64,000 nucleotides of DNA from Mesorhizobium sp. (GTDB taxonomy: Bacteria; Pseudomonadota; Alphaproteobacteria; Rhizobiales; Rhizobiaceae): the NCBI RefSeq assembly GCF_016793485.1, contig NZ_JAEULZ010000005.1, positions 1 through 64,000 of the forward strand, in the 5' to 3' direction. Below are positions 19,106 to 27,876 of the stretch, one piece after another. The position numbers and the translations under genes are program-made. The notes under the pieces were generated by a model. It ran no database searches, was not told the DNA's origin, and saw nothing but the letters and a program-made list of their open reading frames with translations. Positions within the stretch are counted from its first letter, which is position 1. Every line of letters begins with the position of its first letter.

Positions 19106-19203
19106 CTCTTTGTCGAAAAATCAGAACGGCGCGGCTGGTAGCCTCTTGCATTGCACAATGACGCAACCGAAATAGCTGCCAGACCAGCCGGAAGCCCACA
19201 CGC

Positions 19204-19719
19204 ATGAAGCGCATCGAACTCGCCATCGAATCCATCATCCTCGCCTCCCGCTGGCTGCTGGTGGTCTTCTATCTCGGGCTTGCTGTTGCGCTCGCAATCT
19301 ACGCGGTTTCCTTCGCCAAGAAGCTGTTCGAGTTCAGCACCACGGTGATGACCCTGAACGACACCGACACGATCCTGCGCATGCTTGGCCTGATTGATGC
19401 TGCACTGGTCGCCAGCCTCGTGGTGATGGTGATCATCTCCGGCTACGAGAACTTCGTCAGCCGCTTCGACGGCAATTCCAGCGATGTCCACTGGCTGGGT
19501 ACGATCGATGTCGGTTCGCTGAAGGTGAAGGTCGCTTCGACGATTGTCGCGATTTCCTCAATCCACCTGCTGCAGGTGTTCCTGAACAGCGCTACATACA
19601 CGAACGTTCAGCTCATGTGGCTGACCCTTATGCACATGGCTTTCGTCGTGTCGGCGCTGCTGCTCGCCTATATCGATCGGCTGGGCGGCAAGAAGGCGAA
19701 GGGCGAGCCGGACGTGTAA
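19204..19719 (+). CDS. YqhA/UPF0114 family membrane protein
   Basis: A 171-residue inner-membrane protein of the UPF0114 (YqhA) family, with four hydrophobic segments: ASRWLLVVFYLGLAVALAIY, LGLIDAALVASLVVMVIISG, VASTIVAISSIHLLQVFLNS and LMHMAFVVSALLLAYIDRL. The family signature YENFVSRFD is present between TM2 and TM3. Function unknown. Convergent with the SDR gene, 32 bases apart. Confidence 0.92.
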   Translation: MKRIELAIESIILASRWLLVVFYLGLAVALAIYAVSFAKKLFEFSTTVMTLNDTDTILRMLGLIDAALVASLVVMVIISGYENFVSRFDGNSSDVHWLGTIDVGSLKVKVASTIVAISSIHLLQVFLNSATYTNVQLMWLTLMHMAFVVSALLLAYIDRLGGKKAKGEPDV

Positions 19720-19751
19720 AACGGCGCGGCGCCTCTCGGAGCCGCGGCCTT

Positions 19752-20621
19752 TCACCCGAAAGTCTTCGCAACCTTCGTCGGGCTTCGCGCAAATACGTCG
19801 TCCGGCACGAAGAAATCGCCGGCGAGCGCACCCTTCGCGCCGGGCGCATAGACCGAGAAATCGGTGACGCCCTCTTCGCGCAGCACTTCCTCGTCAATGT
19901 AGAAATTGCCGGTCGCCTCGCGCGACACGCGATTGAGGATCGCATGGGCAGCGTCCGCCAGTATTTCCGGTGACCGGCTCATCGCCGCAACCTGCTCGCC
20001 GCCGAGCAGGTTGCGCACTGCCGCCGTGTCGATCGCCGTCAGCGGCCAGAGCGAATTCACGGCGATGCCGTCTTTCGCGAATTCCGCGCTCATGCCGAGC
20101 GTGCACATCGACATGCCGAACTTCGCCATCGTGTAGGCGACATGGCCCTTGAACCATCTCGCGCTCATGTCGAGCGGCGGGGCGAGATTGAGGATGTGAG
20201 GGTTGGCGGCCTTCTTCAGATGGGGGATGCAGGTCTTCGACACGAGGAACGTGCCCCGCGTGTTGATCTGGTGCATCAGGTCGTAGCGCTTCATCTCGGT
20301 GTCGAGCGTGCCGGTCAGGCTGATAGCGCTGGCGTTGTTGACGCAGATGTCGATGCCGCCGAACGCTTCCGCGGTCTTCGCCACGGCGTCGGCAACCTGC
20401 GCTTCGTCGCGGATGTCGCACAGGACCGGCAGCGCCTTGCCGCCTGCCTTCTGGATCTCCTCGGCTGCCGTGTAGATCGTGCCCGGCAGCTTCGGATGCG
20501 GCTCGGCGGTCTTGGCGGCGATGGTGACGTTGGCTCCGTCGCGCGCCGCCCGCAGCGCGATCGCCAGCCCGATGCCGCGCGACCCGCCGGAAATGAAAAG
20601 CGTCTTGTCCTTGAGCGACAT
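19752..20621 (-). CDS. Short-chain dehydrogenase/reductase, HSDL2-like
   Basis: A 289-residue NAD(P)-dependent oxidoreductase. Cofactor motif SGGSRGIGLAIA; NNASA; catalytic Tyr and Lys in AYTMAKFGMSM. The stretch ILNLAPPLDMSARWFKGHVA is typical of the hydroxysteroid-dehydrogenase-like protein 2 branch, where the usual catalytic Ser is displaced or absent. The extended C-terminus (FYIDEEVLREEGVTDFSVYA) also fits that branch. Start ATG 20621 is chosen because GGAGG lies 6 bases before it; ATG 20627 directly abuts the GGAGG. Substrate unknown; fatty-acyl or steroid-like alcohols are the usual guess. Confidence 0.9.
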   Translation of the reverse strand: MSLKDKTLFISGGSRGIGLAIALRAARDGANVTIAAKTAEPHPKLPGTIYTAAEEIQKAGGKALPVLCDIRDEAQVADAVAKTAEAFGGIDICVNNASAISLTGTLDTEMKRYDLMHQINTRGTFLVSKTCIPHLKKAANPHILNLAPPLDMSARWFKGHVAYTMAKFGMSMCTLGMSAEFAKDGIAVNSLWPLTAIDTAAVRNLLGGEQVAAMSRSPEILADAAHAILNRVSREATGNFYIDEEVLREEGVTDFSVYAPGAKGALAGDFFVPDDVFARSPTKVAKTFG

Positions 20622-20804
20622 GGTCATCCTCCGGTCTGGAAAGCGCACCCTTGCCCGCGACATGGACAATGGCAAGGGCGCGGGCGGCATCACGCGGGGG
20701 CAGCGCCAAAAGAATTATTTTCCGCAGCCCCGCGCGCAAATCCTCGGCCTGCGCTATTTCATGGCCGGTTTCTTCGCAATCGCCTGCGATTCCAGGGTTT
20801 CCGC

Positions 20805-22031
20805 ATGACAACGCTTTCCGTCACGGTTTTCGTGCTCGTCTATCTGGGCATGGCGCTCGGGCGCGTGCCCGGGCTTGCCATCGACCGGACCGGGGTGGCG
20901 CTGCTCGGCCTGATCGTGCTTCTGGCCACCGAGGACCTGTCGCTTGCGGAAGCGGGCGCGGCGGTAGACATGCCGACCATCGCGCTGCTTTTTGCGCTGA
21001 TGATCCTGTCGGCGCAGTTCGAGCATTCGGGCTTTTACGGCTGGGTCGCGCACTGGGTGGTTCATGCGGCGAAGAATCCGAAGCGGCTTCTGGCCGTGCT
21101 GATCGCCGTCACCGGGGCAATGGCGGCGATCTTCACCAACGACGTGATCGTCTTTGCACTGACGCCGCTGGTCGCCGTGGGCCTGATGTCGGAAAAACTC
21201 GATCCCCGGCCCTACCTGATCGGACTGGCCGCGGCAGCGAATGCCGGCTCGGCAGCGACCCTGATCGGCAATCCCCAGAACATCCTGATCGGCCAGGCAG
21301 GCGGCCTCGATTTCTGGACATACCTCGTCTACGCCATACCGCCGACGATCGCCGCCCTCGTCATTGTCTTCGTTACCATCCTCGCCACCTGGCGGCTGGT
21401 GCCAGGCAGCGGCAGGGCACCTGGAGAGGCGCCGCGCCCCCCGATCGACCGCTTTCAACTTGGGAAAGGCATCGTCGCCGTCATCGCGCTCATTGGCCTC
21501 TTCCTGACGCCACTGCCGCGCGAACTTTCGGCGCTGGCGGTCGCTGGTGCACTGCTGTTGTCGCGGCGGCTGTCGTCACGCGCCATGATCGGCGCGGTCG
21601 ACTGGCAGTTGCTGCTTCTGTTCGTCTGCCTGTTCGGCGTCACCGCATCGTTCGGCAAGACTGGACTGTCGCAGGAGGGCCTCGCCTGGCTGGCAGCGCA
21701 CGGCCTGCTGCCTGACCGTCTCTCCGTGCTCGCGCCGCTGACGCTGATCGCCTCCAACACGATCGGCAACGTGCCGGCGGTCATCCTGCTTATCAAGCTG
21801 GTGCCTGACCTTTCGGACGGCGCGCTGACCGCGCTGGCGTTGCTTTCCACCTTCGCAGGCAACCTGCTGCTGACCGGATCGCTCTGCAACATCATCGTCG
21901 CAGAACGCGCGGCCGCGTCGGGTGCCAAGCTGACCTTCGTCGACTTCGCGCGATCGGGCATCCCGATGACGCTGGCGAGCTTCGCCGTGACGATGCTTTG
22001 GCTCTGGGCGACCGGGCTGGTGCCGTTCTGA
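20805..22031 (+). CDS. ArsB/NhaD-superfamily anion transporter (YbiR-like)
   Basis: A 408-residue inner-membrane transporter with 10-11 hydrophobic segments. The hallmark AGSAATLIGNPQNILIGQA lies near the middle of the N-terminal half, and its pseudo-symmetric partner LIASNTIGNVPAVILLIKL near the C-terminus. This identifies the ion transporter superfamily that includes ArsB, NhaD, CitM and YbiR. The length is closest to YbiR. The substrate is unknown. Divergent from the SDR gene, 183 bases apart. ATG 20805 is chosen because the frame continues upstream only as an antisense shadow. Confidence 0.88.
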   Translation: MTTLSVTVFVLVYLGMALGRVPGLAIDRTGVALLGLIVLLATEDLSLAEAGAAVDMPTIALLFALMILSAQFEHSGFYGWVAHWVVHAAKNPKRLLAVLIAVTGAMAAIFTNDVIVFALTPLVAVGLMSEKLDPRPYLIGLAAAANAGSAATLIGNPQNILIGQAGGLDFWTYLVYAIPPTIAALVIVFVTILATWRLVPGSGRAPGEAPRPPIDRFQLGKGIVAVIALIGLFLTPLPRELSALAVAGALLLSRRLSSRAMIGAVDWQLLLLFVCLFGVTASFGKTGLSQEGLAWLAAHGLLPDRLSVLAPLTLIASNTIGNVPAVILLIKLVPDLSDGALTALALLSTFAGNLLLTGSLCNIIVAERAAASGAKLTFVDFARSGIPMTLASFAVTMLWLWATGLVPF

Positions 22032-22097
22032 AGCGTCGCGCGGTTTACAACGCGGTCCGCATTTTGCTTACATGAGCCGGAATTGACGGAGCAAAGC

Positions 22098-22532
22098 GTG
22101 CGCAAGATTGACGAACCGGTCTGGGACCTGACGATCGCGCCGGACACCGTGCGGCTGATCGTCGACAAGGCGCGCACGATCAGCGCGGCCGTCAACGAGG
22201 ATTATGACGACGGCGCGGAACACGAGGTCGAACTGGACGGCGACGCGCACCAGACCCACCACCACGACGGCCTCGCCGAGGAAGAAACCGAGGATCAGAC
22301 AGAGCGCGAGCTGCGCCAGATCGTGCGGGAACTGAACGTGGATGAGGCCTCCGAGCTGATCGCATTGGTGTGGATCGGTCGTGGCGACTACGAGGCGGCG
22401 GAGTTCGGCGAGGCAGTTAAGGAAGCCAGGCAACGCGACTACAAGCCGGTACGTTACCTCCTCGGCATGCCGATGCTTGGCGACTGGCTCGAGGAAGGGC
22501 TGGAGGCGATCGGAGTCGCGCCGGAGGAATAG
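22098..22532 (+). CDS. DUF3775 family protein
   Basis: A 144-residue acidic cytoplasmic protein. The N-terminus WDLTIAPDTVRLIVDKAR, a His/Asp/Glu-rich loop (DAHQTHHHDGLAEEET) and the C-terminal LNVDEASELIALVWIGRGDY ... RYLLGMPMLGDWLEEG match DUF3775, common in alphaproteobacteria and of unknown role. The GTG at 22098 is preferred because GGAG (22088-22091) is correctly spaced; a TTG at 22083 is possible. Confidence 0.87.
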   Translation: MRKIDEPVWDLTIAPDTVRLIVDKARTISAAVNEDYDDGAEHEVELDGDAHQTHHHDGLAEEETEDQTERELRQIVRELNVDEASELIALVWIGRGDYEAAEFGEAVKEARQRDYKPVRYLLGMPMLGDWLEEGLEAIGVAPEE

Positions 22533-22580
22533 TCTCCGGACCTCGATGCAACCTCCGTGGCGCGAAATCGTTGGGTAGGC

Positions 22581-23825
22581 ATGGTGAAGCTATCGATCCC
22601 GCAACTGGCTCTTGCGATAGCGATACCCTCGATCTTTCTCATATCCCCAACCGAGCCCGCAGCGGCAAAGAGCTGGCTGGAGAAGCGGCTGGAAAAGGTT
22701 TTCTCCACGCCGCAAAAGCAATCGTCGAAAAAGCGCAAGCAGCGCCGCGCGAAATCCGCACAGTCCGGCGGCAGAATTATCCTGCCCGACACCGCTCCAG
22801 TGCCGGAATTCGCCGTGCGTGGCTTGGCCTTGGCACAGCCGGTCGTACCCGAAGACCAGCCCGCGCAGGGTGCGAGTCAAGGAGAGGCAGCCGAGGACGT
22901 AAAAACGCCCTCCGGCGAAGCCAAGGAGAGTGCTTCGGCGCAGCCGTCCGCCTCCTCGCCCGGCTCCCAATCCGCACAGGATGAACGACCAGCGGGCGCG
23001 GTCGAACTTCCTGAAACAGCGCCAGCACCAACCGATGCACCAGACGAGGTGCGACCAGACCCCGACGTGGAGGTTCCGGGGTCGGCGGTGCCGGTGCCTG
23101 AAGAAAAGCCGGCGGTTGGGAAAGCCGAACCGCTGGACGCGCTACCGGCAGAACCGCCGAAGCCGGAATTCCGTCCAGACAAGCCGGACCAGCAGAACCC
23201 TGCTGCCAAAACCGCACAGCCAGCCGAACCGCCTCGGCCGCCTGATCCGAGATCGGCTGTCAGGCCCGACGCTTCAGGCAAGCTGCCCGAGGAGGAGCTG
23301 GCCTGCCGCCGCCGGCTGAATGAACTCGGCGTTAAATTCAAGGAAGCCAAAGCTGAAAGCGATCCTTTGGGTTGCTCGATGCCTTATCCGATCGTCGTCC
23401 AGTCACTCGGGGGTAGCTTCGAACTTGCGCCCGACGCGGAAATGAACTGTGCGACTGCGGAAGCTACGGCGAGGTTTTCGCGCGATGTGATCTCGCCGGC
23501 CGCGAAGACCGTGTTCGGCGCCACGCTTGGATCGATTTCGCATGCTTCGGCCTTTGTCTGCCGGCCGCGTAACGGCTCGCAAAAACTTTCCGAGCACGCA
23601 TTTGGCAACGCGCTGGACATCTCCGCCTTCACGCTGTCGGATGGGACGGTGGTAGCGGTTGAGTTGGAACCGCCCGAGAAGAACCTGCGGTTCCTCACCC
23701 AGGTACGAGCCGCGGCCTGCGGGCCGTTCAAGACGGTTATTGGCCCCGGCAGCAATGCAGACCATGCGGAACACCTGCATTTCGACCTCGCCCCGCGCCG
23801 GAACGGCGGCACGGTCTGCGATTAG
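22581..23825 (+). CDS. Extensin-like family protein, first copy
   Basis: A 414-residue exported protein. Signal peptide LALAIAIPSIFLISPTEPAAA; about 200 residues of Pro/Glu/Ala-rich low-complexity linker; then a C-terminal extensin-like domain of about 180 residues with paired cysteines. In this domain SEHAFGNALDI and HLHFDL reproduce the H-x6-D and HxH zinc-ligand layout of LAS peptidases such as VanY. A peptidoglycan peptidase role is therefore plausible but inferred. ATG 22581 follows GGGTAGGC; a GTG at 22557 is less likely. A paralogue follows 140 bases downstream. Confidence 0.88.
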   Translation: MVKLSIPQLALAIAIPSIFLISPTEPAAAKSWLEKRLEKVFSTPQKQSSKKRKQRRAKSAQSGGRIILPDTAPVPEFAVRGLALAQPVVPEDQPAQGASQGEAAEDVKTPSGEAKESASAQPSASSPGSQSAQDERPAGAVELPETAPAPTDAPDEVRPDPDVEVPGSAVPVPEEKPAVGKAEPLDALPAEPPKPEFRPDKPDQQNPAAKTAQPAEPPRPPDPRSAVRPDASGKLPEEELACRRRLNELGVKFKEAKAESDPLGCSMPYPIVVQSLGGSFELAPDAEMNCATAEATARFSRDVISPAAKTVFGATLGSISHASAFVCRPRNGSQKLSEHAFGNALDISAFTLSDGTVVAVELEPPEKNLRFLTQVRAAACGPFKTVIGPGSNADHAEHLHFDLAPRRNGGTVCD

Positions 23826-23965
23826 GTCGCCGCAATTCGGCCGCACGCGTAAATTGCAGCGCTGAGCTTTCCTTTACGATTGCGGCCTAGACTGGTGGTT
23901 CTCCAGAGCAGGACGCCCCGGCTACGATTCGGACTTGCTCTTTGTATCGAGTGTCGGAGCCGCCG

Positions 23966-24946
23966 ATGGCGAACCATCGCCACCCATCAGCCTTGGACGG
24001 GCGCGCCCGTTCCCGCGCGATCTCCAGCGTTGGACTGGTTGCGCTGGCGACGTTCCTTGCCGCGTGCACCACGGGCAGCGTGCTTTCGCTGCAACCGGCC
24101 GTCGATGTCGGCTCCTCTACTGCCTCCGTGCCACGCGTTGCCGAACCGCTTCCGCGCGGCATGGTGCTGCAGGATGTGCAGTCCCCGGACCTGCAGTCGC
24201 CCACCGTCCAGCAAAGCGTCGTCCAGTCGCCGACCGTTGAGCAGACCGATGTCTTCTCGCCCGACATGCAGGCAGAGGTTCCGGCCGAGGTGCAGACCGC
24301 CGCTGTCGTGCGCTCTGGCCAGGGCGCCGGAATGCAGGCGCTGGCGCCGAAGGACCCGTACCTCGCAGGCTATCCGCGGATGGATCCTCCGGCTGCGCCC
24401 GGCAACTATCTGTCGGCCGACGAGGTCGACTGCCGCAAGCAGTTGAAGCGTCTGAAGGTGGAGTTCACCGATGTCGCGCCTCTTCGCGATGGCCAGTGCG
24501 GCATCAATAACCCAGTCAAGGTGACGGCGATCGGCGGCGTCAAGATGAAGCCGGCGGCGACGCTGACCTGCGCCATGGCGCTCACCTTCTCGCAATGGAC
24601 CCGGAACGAACTCGTCCCCTCGGCGCGCAAACGCTACTTCACGGGCGTGAAGACCATCAACCAGGGATCGAGCTATTCCTGCCGCAAGATAGCCGGCAGC
24701 CGTACGCTGTCGGAGCACGGCAAGGGCAACGCGCTCGACATCATGAGCATCGAGCTCAACAACGGCAAGGATATCGACGTCAAGAAGCCCGGCTTCTTCT
24801 CGTTCCGCCAGAAGGGCCTGTTGAACACAGTGCGCGCCGACGGCTGCCAGTATTTCAGCACGGTGCTCGGCCCAGGCTACAATTACGACCACCGCAACCA
24901 CTTCCATTTCGATATCAAGGAACGCCGCAACACGGCTTGCCATTGA
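23966..24946 (+). CDS. Extensin-like family lipoprotein, second copy
   Basis: A 326-residue predicted lipoprotein: VGLVALATFLAACTTG contains the lipobox LAAC. A variable linker with Gln/Ser/Pro/Val repeats (VQSPDLQSPTVQQSVVQSPT) leads to a C-terminal extensin-like domain with YRKQL-type cysteine start (DCRKQLKRLKVEF), SEHGKGNALDI (H-x6-D) and HFHFDI (HxH), the same metal-site layout as its neighbour. Start ATG 23966 has CGGAG 6 bases upstream. The two genes are a tandem duplication that diverged in anchoring: one soluble in the periplasm, one lipid-anchored. Confidence 0.88.
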   Translation: MANHRHPSALDGRARSRAISSVGLVALATFLAACTTGSVLSLQPAVDVGSSTASVPRVAEPLPRGMVLQDVQSPDLQSPTVQQSVVQSPTVEQTDVFSPDMQAEVPAEVQTAAVVRSGQGAGMQALAPKDPYLAGYPRMDPPAAPGNYLSADEVDCRKQLKRLKVEFTDVAPLRDGQCGINNPVKVTAIGGVKMKPAATLTCAMALTFSQWTRNELVPSARKRYFTGVKTINQGSSYSCRKIAGSRTLSEHGKGNALDIMSIELNNGKDIDVKKPGFFSFRQKGLLNTVRADGCQYFSTVLGPGYNYDHRNHFHFDIKERRNTACH

Positions 24947-24993
24947 ACCGCGGACCACTTGGCGACATCCTCGTCGCGTCGTAGGCTGGCTGG

Positions 24994-25728
24994 ATGGCTA
25001 CCACGACCGAGGAACCGCTGAAGCACCACCCGAAACGATCGCGCCGTGCCGCGACCGCCAGCCTTGTCGCCTTGCTGGCCTATCTCGCGGCAGCCTACGT
25101 CGCCGCGCCCGAATTCTGGTGGATTCACGACGGCCGCCTGAGGGGTGAGGATATGCGCACCACGACGACCGACGGCATCCCGGGCGACCCCATCAATGTC
25201 GGGTTGGTCGGCGTCAGGAACGATGTGCTGCAGGCGTTCGCCGCTGCTGGCTGGCGACCGGCCGATGCGATCACGCTGAAGACGAGCATCGAGATCGGCC
25301 TCAGCGTCGTCCTGCACGAACCCGACCCGGACGCGCCCGTCAGCACGCTGGTCTATGACGGCCGTCGCCAGGATCTGGCGTTCGAGAAACCGGTTGGCGA
25401 CAGCGCCGACCAGCGCCATCACGTGCGGCTCTGGCAGACGGATCCGATCGCGCCGGGCGCGCAAGGGCCGCTCTGGCTGGCCGCCGCCAGCTTCGACCGT
25501 GGCGTCGGCGTCAGCCACGACACCGGCCAGATCACGCACCATATCGGACCGGACCTCGATGCCGAACGCGATTTCGTGGTGTCGAATCTTTCAGAAGACG
25601 GCTGGGTGCGCTCTACCTATGAGATCGAGGGCGCCGGAGCCACGAAAACCGGCCGAAACGGCGGCGGCGACCCTTATTTCACAGACGGCAAGGTGCTTGT
25701 CGGCGTGCTGGGCAAACCGGCCGAATGA
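24994..25728 (+). CDS. LssY C-terminal domain membrane protein
   Basis: A 244-residue protein with one N-terminal transmembrane segment (TASLVALLAYLAAAYVAAP) after a basic cytoplasmic start. The rest (DPINVGLVGVRNDVLQAFAA, GWRPADAITLKTSIEIGLSV, PLWLAAASFDRGVGVSHDTG, ITHHIGPDLDAERDFVV) matches the LssY C-terminal domain found fused to DedA/PAP2 proteins elsewhere; here it is a stand-alone membrane-anchored form. Function unknown, probably envelope lipid or phosphatase related by family association. Confidence 0.85.
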   Translation: MATTTEEPLKHHPKRSRRAATASLVALLAYLAAAYVAAPEFWWIHDGRLRGEDMRTTTTDGIPGDPINVGLVGVRNDVLQAFAAAGWRPADAITLKTSIEIGLSVVLHEPDPDAPVSTLVYDGRRQDLAFEKPVGDSADQRHHVRLWQTDPIAPGAQGPLWLAAASFDRGVGVSHDTGQITHHIGPDLDAERDFVVSNLSEDGWVRSTYEIEGAGATKTGRNGGGDPYFTDGKVLVGVLGKPAE

Positions 25729-25800
25729 CCCCGGCACCATTGTATTAATCCCGTTAGGCCCTATAGTCAGCGGTCCCTGCGGGATGCTATTTGACATTCA

Positions 25801-27108
25801 ATGTACTTAGAAATTGCGATTGTCGTCGTTCTGATCCTTGTGAACGGCCTGTTGGCCATGTCTGAACTGGCGGTGGTCTCATCCCGTCCCGCCCGCCTTC
25901 GGGCCATGATGGAAAAAGGCGTGCGCGGAGCCGCGCCGGCGCTTGACCTCGGCGCGAACCCTGGACGTTTCCTCTCCACGGTGCAGATCGGCATTACGCT
26001 TGTCGGCGTGCTGTCCGGCGCGTTTTCAGGCGCAACGCTCGGCCAGCGACTGAGCGAATCGCTGCTGGCGCAGGGTTTTTCGCAAGGCGTTGCCAGCACG
26101 TTGGGCGTTGGCATCGTGGTGGCGGTCATCACTTATGCCTCGTTGATCATCGGCGAGCTTGTGCCGAAGCAGGTCGCACTGCGCAATCCGGAGCGCGTCG
26201 CGGTACTCGTGGCGCCGCCCATGAAGCTGCTGTCGAGGGTCGCTCTGCCGCTGGTCTTTCTGCTCGACATCTCTGGAAAGACGGTGCTTCGACTGCTCGG
26301 CCAGTCCGGCGACAGCGACGAAAAGGTCACGGACGAGGAGATCAGGATGCTGGTCGCCGAGGCGGAACATCACGGCACGATTGAATCGGACGAGCGCCGG
26401 ATGATTGCCGGCGTCATGCGGCTGGGCGACAGGGCGGTGCGCGCGGTGATGACGCCGCGCACCGACATCGACTGGCTGAACCTCGAGGCCGACGAAGAGA
26501 CGACGAAAGCGATGCTGATCAATACCCAGCACTCGCGGCTGCCGGTCGGCGAAGGCGTCGTCGACAACATGATCGGCGTGGTCAAGACGCGCGACCTGCT
26601 CGCTTCCCTGCTCGCCGGCGAACCGTTCGATCCGCGCAGGCACATGCGCACCGCTCCGGTCGTCCACGATCAGGCCGACGCGCTCGACGTACTGACGACG
26701 CTACGCGAATCCGAAGTGCCGGTCGCTCTTGTCCATGACGAGTATGGCCACTTCGAGGGCATCGTGACGCCGGCCGACATCCTTGAGGCCATCACAGGTG
26801 TTTTCCGCTCCGACCTCGACGAGGAAGACGAGCCTCCGGCGGTACGTCGCGAGGACGGTTCATGGTTGCTTGCCGGCTACATGCCAGCCGACGAGATGGC
26901 CGATCATCTCGACATCGACCTGCCCGAAAACCTGGACTACGAGACCGTGGCGGGCTTCGTGCTCTCGCACCTGCACCGCCTGCCGGCCACCGGCGAATGC
27001 TTCAATGCGCAAGGCTGGCGCTTCGAGGTGGTCGATCTCGACGGTCGCCGCATCGACAAGATCATCGCATCACGCCTGCCCGATGTGCATCGCGCGGCAA
27101 AGGACTGA
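25801..27108 (+). CDS. CorC/HlyC-type membrane protein (DUF21, CBS pair)
   Basis: A 435-residue protein of the hemolysin/CNNM family. The DUF21 transmembrane domain comes first (LEIAIVVVLILVNGLLAMSE, FLSTVQIGITLVGVLSGAFS, IIGELVPKQVALRNPE), then ITDEEI-like linker DEEIRMLVAEAEHHGTIE, two CBS motifs (AVMTPRTDIDWLNLEADEE and RESEVPVALVHDEYGHFEG) and a C-terminal CorC_HlyC domain (PADEMADHLDIDLPENLDYE). Members are linked to Mg/Co efflux; true hemolysis is rarely shown. Stand-alone gene closed by a terminator at 27137. Confidence 0.93.
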   Translation: MYLEIAIVVVLILVNGLLAMSELAVVSSRPARLRAMMEKGVRGAAPALDLGANPGRFLSTVQIGITLVGVLSGAFSGATLGQRLSESLLAQGFSQGVASTLGVGIVVAVITYASLIIGELVPKQVALRNPERVAVLVAPPMKLLSRVALPLVFLLDISGKTVLRLLGQSGDSDEKVTDEEIRMLVAEAEHHGTIESDERRMIAGVMRLGDRAVRAVMTPRTDIDWLNLEADEETTKAMLINTQHSRLPVGEGVVDNMIGVVKTRDLLASLLAGEPFDPRRHMRTAPVVHDQADALDVLTTLRESEVPVALVHDEYGHFEGIVTPADILEAITGVFRSDLDEEDEPPAVRREDGSWLLAGYMPADEMADHLDIDLPENLDYETVAGFVLSHLHRLPATGECFNAQGWRFEVVDLDGRRIDKIIASRLPDVHRAAKD

Positions 27109-27136
27109 CCATCGAGCAATAACGTCGGCCAAAAGG

Positions 27137-27161
27137 AAAGGGCGGCTGCGAGCCGCCCTTT
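27137..27161. terminator. Bidirectional intrinsic terminator
   Basis: A perfect 11-base stem AAAGGGCGGCT / AGCCGCCCTTT with a GCG loop, between the convergent CorC-type and FMN-reductase genes. A-rich on the left and T-rich on the right, so it can serve both. Confidence 0.9.
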
Positions 27162-27188
27162 CTGCCGGTTGTCGGCTGTAACAGCCTG

Positions 27189-27791
27189 TTATTCGGCCGC
27201 CTGCTTGGCCTGGACATCGTCCTCGCGCGCCGTCTTGAGCACCTTCGCCCACCAGGCGAGATCCTCGAGCGCCGTCAGCGCCGCCTGGTTGAGATGCTCG
27301 AACTCCTCGATCTTCTTGCCCTGCTGCAGCATCTGGATGAAGTCGCCCCAGACGATGTGCACGGCATGGCGGATCGGGGTCATCTGCAGTTCGACGGCAT
27401 GCAGGCGCAACTGCTCGATCGCGCGCGCGCCGCCGACGCCGCCGTAGCCCACGAAGGTCACCGGCTTGCGGTTCCATTCTGTGTAGGCGTAGTCGAGCGC
27501 GTTCTTGAGCACGGCCGTCGGGCCGCGATTGTATTCGGCGGCCGTGATAATGTAGCCGTCATATTCCGCGACCTTCTTCTGCCACTTCTGCGCGACCTCG
27601 TTCTTCGACGGCGCCCACAGCGACGAAGCGGCCTCTTCGAAGAAGGGTAGCGGATAGTCGCGGAGGTCAACGATCTCGACATCGAAATCGCCACGCGCCT
27701 TTGCTATATTGGCGATCCATTCGGCCGGCTTGTCGCCGAAACGGGTGGCGCGGGTCGAGCCGATGATGACCGCGATCTTGGGTTTGGACAT
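27189..27791 (-). CDS. NADPH-dependent FMN reductase
   Basis: A 200-residue flavodoxin-like oxidoreductase. The FMN phosphate loop GSTRATRFGDKPAEWI lies near the N-terminus, followed by EIVDLRDYPLPFFEEA, the flavin-binding YIITAAEYNRGPTAVLKNAL and FVGYGGVGGARAIEQLR. It probably reduces quinones, azo compounds or flavin with NAD(P)H in the cytosol. The gene is divergent from an HxlR regulator with an inverted-repeat operator between them, the usual arrangement for redox- or electrophile-sensing HxlR pairs. The start is ATG 27791. Confidence 0.93.
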   Translation of the reverse strand: MSKPKIAVIIGSTRATRFGDKPAEWIANIAKARGDFDVEIVDLRDYPLPFFEEAASSLWAPSKNEVAQKWQKKVAEYDGYIITAAEYNRGPTAVLKNALDYAYTEWNRKPVTFVGYGGVGGARAIEQLRLHAVELQMTPIRHAVHIVWGDFIQMLQQGKKIEEFEHLNQAALTALEDLAWWAKVLKTAREDDVQAKQAAE

Positions 27792-27813
27792 TTCAGTCTC
27801 CTGTAAAGCTCTA

Positions 27814-27828
27814 GTATCCGTTAGATAC
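27814..27828. promoter_or_regulatory. Probable HxlR operator
   Basis: GTATC-CGTTA-GATAC is a perfect 5-base inverted repeat in the 85-base region between the divergent FMN reductase and HxlR genes. A further GATAC half-site lies at 27842-27846. The position suits repression of both genes by the HxlR protein. Confidence 0.6.
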
Positions 27829-27876
27829 CTGAACTACATAAGATACTGACAACAGGCCCCACAAGGAGGCACTTTT

